A DNA stretch of 34,428 bases from Methanosarcinales archaeon (GCA_030600695.1 JAUVLO010000003.1:1-34428); one strand, 5' to 3'. Shown: positions 20,847 to 29,789, counted from the first letter of the stretch. The notes: generated by a model not told the origin, from the letters alone. Numbers and translations: made by a program.

Positions 20847-21419
20847 ATGTATAATAAGGTGAGACTGGCAGATACCGTACGTATTGCTCCTGAACTGCTG
20901 GGGGATGATGTTACAAATGCAGTCCGGATTGCTTTGATCGATAAGTTGGAAGGTGAGATCGATAAGACCTTAGGTGCCATTGTTGCCATTATAGATGTGG
21001 TTGAAGTAGGTGACGGTCATATTCTTGCCGGTGATGGTGCAGTTTATTATGACGCTACTTTTGACGCTGTAGTGTTTAAGCTTGAACTGCAGGAGATCAT
21101 AGAAGGCAGCGTTGTCGAGATTGTTGAGTTCGGTTCTTTTATAGGTATAGGACCCATGGACGGGCTTGTCCATGTGAGCCAGATAACTGATGAATATATT
21201 TCATTTGATTCCAAGAATGCCCGTCTTGTAACAAAGGAAAGCAACAGGTCACTGTCTGAAGGAGACCATGTGCGTGCCAGAGTCGTTGCATTAAGCATCA
21301 ACGAACGTGAGCCGCGGGACAGTAAGATCGGCCTGACCATGCGGCAGCCTGCACTTGGCAGAATCGAGTGGATCAAAGAGAACATGAAAGCCAAAGAAGA
21401 GTCTGCGGAGGCTAAGTAG
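20847..21419 (+). CDS. rpoE1: RNA polymerase subunit Rpo7 (E')
   Basis: MYNKVRLADTVRIAPELLG, S1 domain VEIVEFGSFIGIGPMDGLVHVSQI. Confidence 0.95.
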   Translation: MYNKVRLADTVRIAPELLGDDVTNAVRIALIDKLEGEIDKTLGAIVAIIDVVEVGDGHILAGDGAVYYDATFDAVVFKLELQEIIEGSVVEIVEFGSFIGIGPMDGLVHVSQITDEYISFDSKNARLVTKESNRSLSEGDHVRARVVALSINEREPRDSKIGLTMRQPALGRIEWIKENMKAKEESAEAK

Positions 21420-21421
21420 AC

Positions 21422-21607
21422 TTGACTGAACAAGCCTGTCGTGAGTGTCACAGGATTGTGACCGGCTCGAACTGTAGCGTTTGTGGTTCCAATTCATTAA
21501 GTACTGACTGGAGCGGATTTGTGGTGATCATTGATCCATCCCGTTCCTGCATTGCTAAAAAGCTTAATATCGACATTCGCGGAAAATACGCGCTGAAGGT
21601 CCGGTAG
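21422..21607 (+). CDS. spt4: RNA polymerase subunit E'' / Spt4 (TTG start)
   Basis: CRECHRIVTGSNCSVCGSNSLSTDWSGFVVIIDP; follows rpoE1 directly. Confidence 0.95.
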   Translation: MTEQACRECHRIVTGSNCSVCGSNSLSTDWSGFVVIIDPSRSCIAKKLNIDIRGKYALKVR

Positions 21608-21614
21608 TGACTAT

Positions 21615-22160
21615 ATGCCCGAAACCATCCTTGGCAAGAGGTTCTGCCTTCCTGATGCTATGCGTAGCGAGATGCGTAAGCAGTTCGGGGTACTGTATCG
21701 CGGGGATGAAGTAGATACTACCAGGCAGATGCTCGCTGATATGGGCAGCCCTGCCAAACTTATTGCCATAGGAGATATTTCCACTTTCAACCTGCTCCAG
21801 TGTGGAACTGTGCCGGATATATCTGTAATCGATGAAAAAACACACAGGGAGCCCGCTGGTGTTGACATAATCAAATGTATCAGGCACTCGAATTTTACTG
21901 AAGTGGATGTTACCAACCCGCCAAGCTTCGTAGAACCTGAACTGGTATCGGCTTTATCCGATGCAATGGATGCGGATGTCCCGGTGCAGATCATGGTCCA
22001 CGGTGAGGAAGACCTGGCAGCACTACCGGCTATAGTGCTTGCACCCGTATCATCTGTGGTGATCTATGGTTTGCCTGATGAAGGGGGCATAATGGTCACG
22101 GTCACGCCTGAGGTTAAGGACCGGATATATGACATGCTTGATAAGATGAAGTGTGATTAA
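21615..22160 (+). CDS. GTP-dependent dephospho-CoA kinase family protein (DUF359)
   Basis: GDISTFNLLQCGTVPDISVIDEKTHRE, VHGEEDLAALPAIVLAP; conserved position after spt4. Confidence 0.92.
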   Translation: MPETILGKRFCLPDAMRSEMRKQFGVLYRGDEVDTTRQMLADMGSPAKLIAIGDISTFNLLQCGTVPDISVIDEKTHREPAGVDIIKCIRHSNFTEVDVTNPPSFVEPELVSALSDAMDADVPVQIMVHGEEDLAALPAIVLAPVSSVVIYGLPDEGGIMVTVTPEVKDRIYDMLDKMKCD

Positions 22161-22259
22161 AGCTATAAACCATTGAAGATTAAAGGACAGAAAAATACAT
22201 ATTACATAATAGGATTAAGGAAAGCAAGAACTTGATGATATCAAAACGGAGGATTTAAT

Positions 22260-22805
22260 TTGGAGATTAATATTATAAAAGACTGGGATAACCCATTATT
22301 AGACCGTAAAGAGATTACGTTCAATATATCCCATACTGGTAAAACCCCTTCAAGGGATGAGATTAAGAATAAACTGGTTGCTCAACTCAACTCCCGGCAT
22401 GAACTGGTGATCGTTGATAAGATCAGGACAGAATACGGCACCCAAAACACTTCAGGATATGCAAAAATATATTCAAATGTGGAGCGGGCAAACGAAATAG
22501 AGAATAAATATGTCCTGAAACGAAACGAGCTAAAACCTGTTGAAGAGACCGAGGAGCCGCCAGAGGAAAAATCCGGCGAATCTCCTGAGGAATCAACTGA
22601 AGAAGAAACTGTTGCCAAAGAACCGGTAGCAGAAGAAGCAGCAAGCGAAGAAGAACCCGCCGAATCACCGGAAAGCTCAACCGAAGAAGAAGCTGTTGCT
22701 GAAGAACCGATAGCAGAAGAAGAATCCGGTAAATCTTCTGAAGAATCAACCGAAGAAAAAGCTGCAGCCGAAGAACCGGCAGCAGAAGAAAAACCCGCTG
22801 AGTAA
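22260..22805 (+). CDS. ribosomal protein eS24 with long acidic C-terminal extension
   Basis: S24e core ([29 protein letters not shown]...[13 protein letters not shown]) followed by about 85 Glu/Pro/Ala/Ser-rich residues. Confidence 0.92.
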   Translation: MEINIIKDWDNPLLDRKEITFNISHTGKTPSRDEIKNKLVAQLNSRHELVIVDKIRTEYGTQNTSGYAKIYSNVERANEIENKYVLKRNELKPVEETEEPPEEKSGESPEESTEEETVAKEPVAEEAASEEEPAESPESSTEEEAVAEEPIAEEESGKSSEESTEEKAAAEEPAAEEKPAE

Positions 22806-22825
22806 AATCAAACAAGGTGATCACA

Positions 22826-22975
22826 ATGGCTGTACATAATTATTACGAGGTTTCAGATAATTCGATAAAGAGGTTAAGACAGTCCTGTCCCCGCTGTGGT
22901 GACGGGTTCTTTCTTGCCGAGCATAAGGACAGACTGACCTGCGGAAAGTGCAATTATACTGAGTTTAAAAAATAA
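22826..22975 (+). CDS. ribosomal protein eS31 (S27ae), not in supplied ORF list
   Basis: ATG at 22826 reads [49 protein letters not shown], zinc-ribbon CxxC...CxxC. Confidence 0.95.
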   Translation: MAVHNYYEVSDNSIKRLRQSCPRCGDGFFLAEHKDRLTCGKCNYTEFKK

Positions 22976-22980
22976 TTGCA

Positions 22981-22991
22981 CCTTTTTTTTG
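22981..22991 (+). terminator. poly-T terminator after S27ae
   Basis: cctttttttt tract directly 3' of the S27ae stop. Confidence 0.5.
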
Positions 22992-23015
22992 CACTGATTT
23001 TATTATTTAATACAG

Positions 23016-23038
23016 TTTCCAGTGGAAACAAAGGGCAT
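23016..23038 (+). promoter_or_regulatory. candidate origin recognition box (ORB-like)
   Basis: agTTTCCAGTGGAAACAAAGGGc: dyad TTTCCAGTGGAAA followed by a G string, beside the 3' end of orc1/cdc6. Confidence 0.45.
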
Positions 23039-23055
23039 ATCCGGACTGGTCATGT

Positions 23056-24168
23056 TTATGACAGCCTTTTTGTTATTTCGTCTGCACTGTACTGCAGGGT
23101 GATGATGCGGCTTCTGCCCCTGGTACCTTTTCCTGTGAAACTGGCATTTATTAATTTTAAGGCTGACAGTTTTTCCAGGGTCTCGTAATACCTGGTATAA
23201 CCAAGGCCTGTTTTATCGTGGAACCCATTATACAGTTCACCGGCTTTGATCTCGGTGTGCTTGCAAATAAGTTCCAGCAGGGCTTTTTCTTCGTTTTTTA
23301 ATGACTTCAACAGGTATGTGAGGTGCACCAGCTTTGAGGTCTTGTAGGCTTTGTCCACGTCTTCAATTTCGATGGTCCTGGATGCACGCCTTTCGGCATT
23401 GAGACCTGAGCGCTTGAAGAGGTCAATACCTACCCTCAGATCGCCAAGCAATTCGGTATATTCCACAACTTTGTCCAGCACCTCGGGGCCGACCACGTCA
23501 TTGTAGAACCCAAGTTTGTTCCTGTTTTTAAGGATGTCCCGTATCTCATCGCCTGAATATCTGGGGAACTTTATCTCTTCTGCCAGGAGGACTGATTCCA
23601 CTTTCGGATCAAAATGAAATCCCATGCCGGTATCGCTTAATATGTTGATCACACCGATACGGGCACCGGGATTTGTTTCATGGGCGCGCAGCAGTGAATA
23701 GAGCACTTTGTCATGTTCACCTTCATGCATCAGGTAGTTGATATCATCCAGGACCACCACCAGTATCTTTTCCTCATCTGCCAGGTAACTGGTGATTTTT
23801 TCATTGATCTTCTGGAATGAGACGCCTGAGGACGGCGGGGCTATATTGAACAGTTTTTTGTATATCCGGGAGTAGACAGTAAACCGGGTGGAATTGGTCT
23901 GGCAGTTGACATGGGCGGGAACTACCTTTGATGTGGATTTCTCAATCTCCTCGATTAGTTTGTGTACTGCCGTGGTCTTGCCTGTGCCTGGAGGACCTAT
24001 ACAAAAGGCATTGACAGGTCTTGCGCCGCGCATGGCTGGCCGGACACAGTACATGAGTGCCTGCATCTGGGACTGACGGTGGGCGAAGTATTCCGGGATG
24101 TGGTCAAGCTCAAATAGGTCCGGGTCCTTGAAAATTGTCTCATCCCACATCAGGAGGTCTTTGTTCAT
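23056..24168 (-). CDS. Orc1/Cdc6-family replication initiator
   Basis: GPPGTGKTTAVHKLIEEIE, VVLDDINYLM, C-terminal winged helix. Confidence 0.93.
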   Translation of the reverse strand: MNKDLLMWDETIFKDPDLFELDHIPEYFAHRQSQMQALMYCVRPAMRGARPVNAFCIGPPGTGKTTAVHKLIEEIEKSTSKVVPAHVNCQTNSTRFTVYSRIYKKLFNIAPPSSGVSFQKINEKITSYLADEEKILVVVLDDINYLMHEGEHDKVLYSLLRAHETNPGARIGVINILSDTGMGFHFDPKVESVLLAEEIKFPRYSGDEIRDILKNRNKLGFYNDVVGPEVLDKVVEYTELLGDLRVGIDLFKRSGLNAERRASRTIEIEDVDKAYKTSKLVHLTYLLKSLKNEEKALLELICKHTEIKAGELYNGFHDKTGLGYTRYYETLEKLSALKLINASFTGKGTRGRSRIITLQYSADEITKRLS

Positions 24169-24350
24169 ATCACTAACTTTCCTGTTAAATTTTTGTTTGT
24201 TACATATTCCATATTGATGTATAAATTTGTTATTAATCAGTTTGCGGGAATGGTTCGTTTTCTCTATTTTTTAAGCGCATAGCAATGTTTCATGGACATT
24301 CTACGAAACGTATATATTATGATAATATAATTATGAGAACGCTTCAGCGC

Positions 24351-24427
24351 GGGCTGGTAGCTTAGACAGGCAGAGCGATGGACTCTTAATCCATCGGCCA
24401 GGGGTTCAAATCCCTTCCAGCCCGCCA
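24351..24427 (+). tRNA. tRNA-Lys (anticodon CTT), CCA encoded
   Basis: Acceptor GGGCTGG/CCAGCCC, anticodon stem ATGGA-CTCTTAA-TCCAT, T arm AGGGG-TTCAAAT-CCCTT, G73 then CCA. Confidence 0.93.
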
Positions 24428-24477
24428 AATCCCATATTTTTTTCAATGAGCAAAACACAGCAAACAAATAATTCAAG

Positions 24478-24550
24478 TGGGACACCGCGGATTCGAACCG
24501 TAGTCCAGGCGCCCAAAATGCCCAATGACCGGTTAGACTTCGGGCTGCCC
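24478..24550 (-). pseudogene. degenerate tRNA-like sequence
   Basis: Reverse strand has T arm GGTTCGAATCC, A73 and 3' acceptor GTGTCCC at tRNA spacing (73 nt), but the 5' acceptor GGGCAGC and the anticodon stem carry mismatches. Confidence 0.4.
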
Positions 24551-24646
24551 TGGTGAATATCTACTTATGATAGAGCCACCTGAATTAAAACCTGGATTTT
24601 AAAAAGTAAAATAATCTTCAAATGCCCATCCGGATAAGAAATATTC

Positions 24647-24928
24647 TCAAGATAACTGCTCTTGCAACTTCTCCTGCAGCCATAAATTCACAAGAGTATC
24701 AGATGAAATACCACGTCGTCTGGCAGATACCAGGATTTTATCCGAGAGTTCATTATCTACTGCATAGTATATTACTTCGGATTGGATGTCAACTTCAAAC
24801 TCAGCAGGTCTGGTCTCACCCCAATGATCGGCAAGCTCATGTATATCCCAGAACTCCCCAATTTCATCATAGTCCCGTGCTTTAGATATAGAACTTTTAT
24901 TGTTGTTCATATTTCTTCCTTTCAGCAC
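24647..24928 (-). CDS. CopG/BrnA-like antitoxin (type II TA antitoxin)
   Basis: IGEFWDIHELADHWGETRPAEFEVDIQSEVIYYAVDNELSDKILVSARRRGISSDTLVNLWLQEKL. Confidence 0.75.
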   Translation of the reverse strand: MLKGRNMNNNKSSISKARDYDEIGEFWDIHELADHWGETRPAEFEVDIQSEVIYYAVDNELSDKILVSARRRGISSDTLVNLWLQEKLQEQLS

Positions 24929-25120
24929 CAGTCATGTCTCGTGCAGACAGTATACAGTGCATGTTTATTTTTTTTGTATATAAAGAAGAGGATTAGAAAC
25001 CTGCCTGCCTTTGACCTGCCAAGGGCGGCATATACATTTTCATTCGGATAGAACTCCTTCTCAACAAAACGGAATTTCAGTATCTACTTCAAAAAGTATG
25101 GTCAAATGCAAGATTAATGT

Positions 25121-25193
25121 AGACACAGATTTCACAGATTACACTGATTTTCACAACCACCATCAATCTGTGTAATCAGTGTAATCTGTGTCT
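25121..25193. repeat. long iterated-word hairpin (CACAGATTACACTGATT words)
   Basis: 29-nt arms 25121-25149 and 25165-25193 match at 26/29, 15-nt loop. Confidence 0.9.
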
Positions 25194-25356
25194 CAAAATT
25201 CAGAGCACTATGATCAATTATCATTTAATTTGAAGGGGATACATAAACTTCATTGTTTTATCTTCCCCTACCAGCCCACGTCACATCTGGCACTTTTTTT
25301 AAGTAGTATAAGGTAAATAACTGTATATTAGGGAGACATTATCACTGAAATGGAGA

Positions 25357-26064
25357 GTGGCCATAGTGAAAAGTATACATGTTGCTATTGCACTGGTCTG
25401 TATGGCAGTAGTGCTGGCAGTAATAATCCAGCCGGTTCGAAAGGAACCTCTTGCAGGGAACGAGTCTGGAGATATAATCAAACTTCTTGAACCACGAGAC
25501 TCAGGCGGCATCTCTGTCGAGGAAGCCCTGCTTGAGAGAAGGTCGATCAGGAATTATAAGGATGAAGCGCTGACGCTGGCCGAGGTTTCCCAACTCTTGT
25601 GGGCGGCGCAGGGTATCACACATCCAGCTGGATACAGGACCGCACCATCTGCCGGTGCGCTCTACCCGCTGGAGGTTTATGTGGTTGCAGGAAATGTGGT
25701 GGGTCTGCCGGCAGGAATTTATAAGTACAGGCCGCAGGGGCATGAACTAGAGAAAGTGGCAGGGGGAGATGTGCGTGCTGACCTGTGTGCTGCTGCGCTT
25801 GACCAGGAATTCGTAGAGGATGGTGCGGCAGTACTGGTGTTTGCTGCGGTATATGAGCGGACGACCCTAAAGTACGGTGAGAGGGGGGTGCGGTACGTGC
25901 ATATGGAGGTGGGACATGCTGCCCAGAATGTTTATTTGCAGGCGGTCTCGCTGGGGTTGGGGACTGTAGTTGTGGGGGCTTTTGATGATGGTGAGGTGGA
26001 GAGGCTGTTGCAGATGCAGGATGATGAGCGGGCGGTGTGTATTATGCCTGTGGGGAGGAGGTGA
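25357..26064 (+). CDS. SagB/ThcOx-type nitroreductase-fold oxidoreductase
   Basis: RRSIRNYKDEALTLAEVSQLLWAAQGIT, TAPSAGALYPLEVYVV, EVGHAAQNVYLQAVSLGLGTVVVGAFDD; N-terminal hydrophobic segment. Confidence 0.9.
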   Translation: MAIVKSIHVAIALVCMAVVLAVIIQPVRKEPLAGNESGDIIKLLEPRDSGGISVEEALLERRSIRNYKDEALTLAEVSQLLWAAQGITHPAGYRTAPSAGALYPLEVYVVAGNVVGLPAGIYKYRPQGHELEKVAGGDVRADLCAAALDQEFVEDGAAVLVFAAVYERTTLKYGERGVRYVHMEVGHAAQNVYLQAVSLGLGTVVVGAFDDGEVERLLQMQDDERAVCIMPVGRR

Positions 26065-26136
26065 GTTTGTGGGGGAGCAGGGGATGTAGATTTGTTACTT
26101 ATTTCCTTTGTATTTAGAATACATATTATAAAAATC

Positions 26137-26352
26137 TTATAAGTCCATTTCAAGATCTTCCCGGATTATTTTGCGTAATAGACCTTTTGGTACATCTTTA
26201 CTCCCATGTACCGGAACAAAAGTTGCTCTGCCATCTCCTGATTTTAATCTTGAATGAAAACCTTTTGTCCTTGTTACGTTAAAATCCAATGTTTCTAAGA
26301 ACTTTATGAGCTCTCTGCCTTTGATAACAGGAAGTTTAGGCATTTTGAGCAA
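26137..26352 (-). CDS. hicA: HicA-family toxin
   Basis: LPVIKGRELIKFLETLDFNVTRTKGFHSRLKSGDGRATFVPVHGSKDVPKGLLRKIIRE; partner hicB overlaps upstream. Confidence 0.88.
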   Translation of the reverse strand: MLKMPKLPVIKGRELIKFLETLDFNVTRTKGFHSRLKSGDGRATFVPVHGSKDVPKGLLRKIIREDLEMDL

Positions 26353-26590
26353 CTTCCAATTCTCTAAACCCTACAAATTTATTAAGCTCTTCAACTTCTG
26401 TCTCTTCGAGACACATATCTATAACTTCACTTATATTTGCCATTGCTTCATCTATGGTTTCACCATAGGAATGACATCCCTTAAAAAGGGGACAAGTAAC
26501 TATGTAATAGCCATCTTCGTCTATTTCAACAATTATTGGCAGATGCAATTTATCCATGTCAAATTCTTCCATAGGGTAGATAAATTTCAT
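26336..26590 (-). CDS. hicB: HicB-family antitoxin
   Basis: LPIIVEIDEDGYYIVTCPLFKGCHSYGETIDEAMANISEVIDMCLEE. Confidence 0.9.
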   Translation of the reverse strand: MKFIYPMEEFDMDKLHLPIIVEIDEDGYYIVTCPLFKGCHSYGETIDEAMANISEVIDMCLEETEVEELNKFVGFRELEVAQNA

Positions 26591-26654
26591 ATATTAAGTT
26601 ATTTTCCTCGGCATTTGTCATGTTGTCAATACCGGTTAAAAAAAGAACCTGATA

Positions 26655-26825
26655 CAGGGGGGCGCATGTGAGTAATAGGGCGATGCTCTCCCCCCTGGTG
26701 GCTGGAGCGCAGGATGGTGGTCAGCAGGCGGGGCGGCAGGACAGCATTTCAATGTGAACTCTACGGCTTAAAAATTACTAAAATTATATATTTCAACAGC
26801 CATGCCCGCCGCCGGCAGCAACAAC
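26655..26825 (+). repeat. composite island repeat R1 (hairpin block C + block B)
   Basis: Shares aggggggcgcatgtg...atgctctcccccct and ggacagcatttcaatgtgaactct...aaaattactaaaattatatatttcaacagccatgcccgccgccggcagcaacaa with other copies. Confidence 0.9.
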
Positions 26826-27026
26826 CAACATCCGTGGCTGCCGTCCGTGCACACTCCTCTCAACCCACGCTCAGCGGATGAACACCCCACCGCTGGCATC
26901 AGCGCAGAGAGACGGCACTGATGGAAGTGAAGGACGGCGGAGTAGCCAGTTGAGAACATGAAGGGGTGTTTAGGGAAATTTGCAAGCTCTTTTTCTCAAA
27001 GGGGAGCGAAATATACAAACCAGTTA

Positions 27027-27497
27027 CTATCTGAATAACTGTATCCCTGTAATGTATATAAGATTCTCTTTCCAGGACCTATTATTCCGCATTTTTTCTA
27101 ATGCGATTAACCCTTCTTCTTTTGATATCATTCCTGCACGAAATAGGTAATAAAGTAGATGAGTACTGAAAAGTGTGGAAGTATTAGTCAGTTTAAATTT
27201 TGGCATTGCACGGATATCATCGGAAACGATGAAATCACATTTTTTCTGAAGCGCAACTTCGATGAGTTCTTCTTCACCTGTTGACCTTTGTGATACTTCC
27301 ATTATTGTTATTGTATGTAACAGTTTCAATATTTCTCGTGCGGCAGCAGCGTCATTATCTATAAATATCCCGATCTCTTCAAGTTCGGAATGGATTCTTT
27401 TTGTTATTACGATATCTACCGTTTTGGTAATTGTACTGAGGTAACCGCTATACTGGAGTGCTATCAATGAACAGGTATCGATGGCAAATATCATCAT
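27027..27497 (-). CDS. PIN-domain toxin-like protein
   Basis: MIFAIDTCSLIALQ, HSELEEIG, CDFIVSDDIRAMP; 4-bp overlap with upstream RHH gene. Confidence 0.85.
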   Translation of the reverse strand: MMIFAIDTCSLIALQYSGYLSTITKTVDIVITKRIHSELEEIGIFIDNDAAAAREILKLLHTITIMEVSQRSTGEEELIEVALQKKCDFIVSDDIRAMPKFKLTNTSTLFSTHLLYYLFRAGMISKEEGLIALEKMRNNRSWKENLIYITGIQLFR

Positions 27498-27784
27498 TCA
27501 CCAAACAGTCTGTCGATTTCCTTTTTCCCTTTTTGTGTCATCTCACTGATCATCCTGACATCTTCAGCCTCACGACCTACAGCAGTCTGTAATTCTTCGA
27601 ATGATATATGACCCATTGTATATTCCATAGCCAATGCTTCGCGATATTTCAATAAATCTTCTTTAACAGCTACTGCTAATTTCATCCTTAACCATTCTGA
27701 CCTTGGAACATGGAGCATGTGTGCCAGTGTATCTATTTCTTGTAAAAGATGTTCATTCAGCCTGATATTTATTTGAGTAGTCAT
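27494..27784 (-). CDS. ribbon-helix-helix antitoxin-like protein
   Basis: TTQINIRLNEHLLQEIDTLAHMLHVPRSEWLRMKLA. Confidence 0.85.
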   Translation of the reverse strand: MTTQINIRLNEHLLQEIDTLAHMLHVPRSEWLRMKLAVAVKEDLLKYREALAMEYTMGHISFEELQTAVGREAEDVRMISEMTQKGKKEIDRLFGE

Positions 27785-27870
27785 AATGTATCAATTGGTA
27801 GTATATTGATAGTGAATGCTATATAGTTTTTGTCTTTAGAGATTATTAATATAATTTCGAAAGCAATAGC

Positions 27871-28048
27871 TGCCGCCCTGACGGGCTGCGGTGGCAGGGT
27901 AAAGTGCAGATGCCGGCAGCCACCGCCCGCATCCCCTTTCCACTCACCACATGTGCACCCGCACACAGTCGATAGCATAAGGGGGGCGCATGTGATTAAT
28001 ATGGCAATGCTCTCCCCTGGTGCCGGAGCGAAGGATGACGGTCAGCAG
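27871..28048 (+). repeat. composite island repeat R2 (block A + hairpin block C)
   Basis: tgccgccctgacgggctgcggtggcagggtaaagtgcagatgccgg...gcacccgcacacagtcgatagcataaggggggcgcatgtgattaat..caatgctctcccctgg. Confidence 0.9.
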
Positions 28049-28396
28049 TTTGGCTTTTAAAAGTGCCGAAGGACCGTTTTTAAAAAGTCTCTCCCTGGGC
28101 CTGTCATTAGGTTGATATTTTGTATCCTGTTGTAGTATCCAGACATGTGGAGCCACGTAAAAATTTTTTTGATATACATGGTGTACAATTTTAGCAAGTA
28201 AAATCTGGAAATGATTTCTACATACAGTAACCCCAACACCGACCGCAACGGCCAGACCAACAATTAGGGGACGGAAACTGACCACAGCATTAACCCATAT
28301 AGCCCTACCGGACCCTTTGACCAGAAATTCGAACTGTACAGGGTGAAGTTACTTATTTTGAAGATGCTTGCGTGATTGTTTATGCTGTTCTGGATA

Positions 28397-28460
28397 TAGT
28401 GCGAATAAATCAACAAATATTCATAATATATTAGGAAAGAATTAAATAATATTCGCACTA
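28397..28460. repeat. 11-bp inverted repeat pair upstream of the AAA_14/DUF4143 gene
   Basis: TAGTGCGAATA 28397-28407 and TATTCGCACTA 28450-28460, 42-bp spacer. Confidence 0.85.
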
Positions 28461-28472
28461 CAATATAGGATA

Positions 28473-29789
28473 ATGGTATATGAAGAGATACTGATAAAGC
28501 AGAACAAACACTGGAGAGGCGAAAGTTTTCCAGTGGGAGTGGAACGGGATATCAAAGTCCGGGTAGAATCATTCCTTACAACAAAATACATTCTCGCAAT
28601 AACCGGGGTCAGAAGGTCTGGAAAATCATACTTATTGTACCAGCTCATTGATTCGCTCCTGCGCAGCATACCGCCAGAGAACATCATGTACGTCAATTTC
28701 GATGACCCCGCGTATATGCAGATAAGAAGCGACCCAAGGGGTATGGACGGTCTCTACAGCGATTACCTGAAACTTAAGAATCCTACAGGCAGGACCTATC
28801 TGTTCTTCGACGAGATCCAGGCCATCCCCGGCTGGGAGAAATGGGTGAAATCTACGTATGACCTGACAGATTCAGTGAAATTCATAGTAACAGGGTCAAA
28901 TTCAACCCTGTTATCCTCTGAACTGGCAACACTCCTGACAGGTAGGAATCTGCAGTTTGAAGTATTTCCATTCAATTTTAACGAAGTCTTGCGGTTAAAA
29001 GATGAGGAAGTCATAAGATCGGAAGATGTAAAAAATATATATGAGAAGAACTACGCAAAAAAAGATACCCTACGGCATTATTTATCCAAGATATTGCAAT
29101 ACGGGACATTTCCTGAGGTAATTCAGATGGATGAAGAAGGCCGGGATTTCGTCCTTAAAGAATACTATAAGGATATACTGTACAGGGATATCGTTCCCCG
29201 CTTTGAGATCAGGCATGTGACTAAACTGGAAGATGCTGCATATTACCTGCTCAGCAATATCTCAAACACCATCAATTACCACAAATTGGGGAAGCTCATC
29301 GGTATGCATGAAAATACAATAAAGGATTACTTGTCATATTTTGAGAGGTCATACTTGTCATTCCAGGTGCCGAAATTTGCATATTCGGTTAAGGAGCAGA
29401 TGAAAAGTCCCAGGAAGGTATATTTTATAGACTGCGGTCTGAGAAATGCTGTATCATTCAGGTTTTCGCAGGATATCGGAAGGTTGATGGAGAATCTTGT
29501 TTTCATTGATCTAAGGCGTAGGGGGTGCAGCATCTACTACTGGAAAAACGGAAATGAAGTTGATTTTGCTATTAAGCAAGGATTGAAAATAACAGAGCTT
29601 GTTCAGGTAAGTTATGATATAAGGGACCAGAGGACCAGAAAAAGGGAAGAAACTGCACTTGTTAAAGGGATGCATTTCTTTGGTCTGGATGGGGGGTTCA
29701 TAATCACAGACGATTATTTTGGTGAAGTTTTAGTGGATTCAAAAAAGATTATTTATATTCCATTATGGGCCTGGCTGCTAAGAATATGA
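28473..29789 (+). CDS. AAA_14 / DUF4143 ATPase
   Basis: ITGVRRSGKSYLLYQLI, NIMYVNFDDP, YLFFDEIQAIPGWEKWVK, VTGSNSTLLSSELATLLTGR, C-terminal NGNEVDFAIKQGLKITELVQV. Confidence 0.93.
   Translation: MVYEEILIKQNKHWRGESFPVGVERDIKVRVESFLTTKYILAITGVRRSGKSYLLYQLIDSLLRSIPPENIMYVNFDDPAYMQIRSDPRGMDGLYSDYLKLKNPTGRTYLFFDEIQAIPGWEKWVKSTYDLTDSVKFIVTGSNSTLLSSELATLLTGRNLQFEVFPFNFNEVLRLKDEEVIRSEDVKNIYEKNYAKKDTLRHYLSKILQYGTFPEVIQMDEEGRDFVLKEYYKDILYRDIVPRFEIRHVTKLEDAAYYLLSNISNTINYHKLGKLIGMHENTIKDYLSYFERSYLSFQVPKFAYSVKEQMKSPRKVYFIDCGLRNAVSFRFSQDIGRLMENLVFIDLRRRGCSIYYWKNGNEVDFAIKQGLKITELVQVSYDIRDQRTRKREETALVKGMHFFGLDGGFIITDDYFGEVLVDSKKIIYIPLWAWLLRI

Noticed and set aside
28050-28440. Possible decayed gene (minus-strand reading VQFEFLVKGSGRAIWVNAVVSFRPLIVGLAVAVGVGVTV)
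   Set aside because: Short open stretch with stops on both sides and no family recognised; not supportable as a pseudogene without a search.
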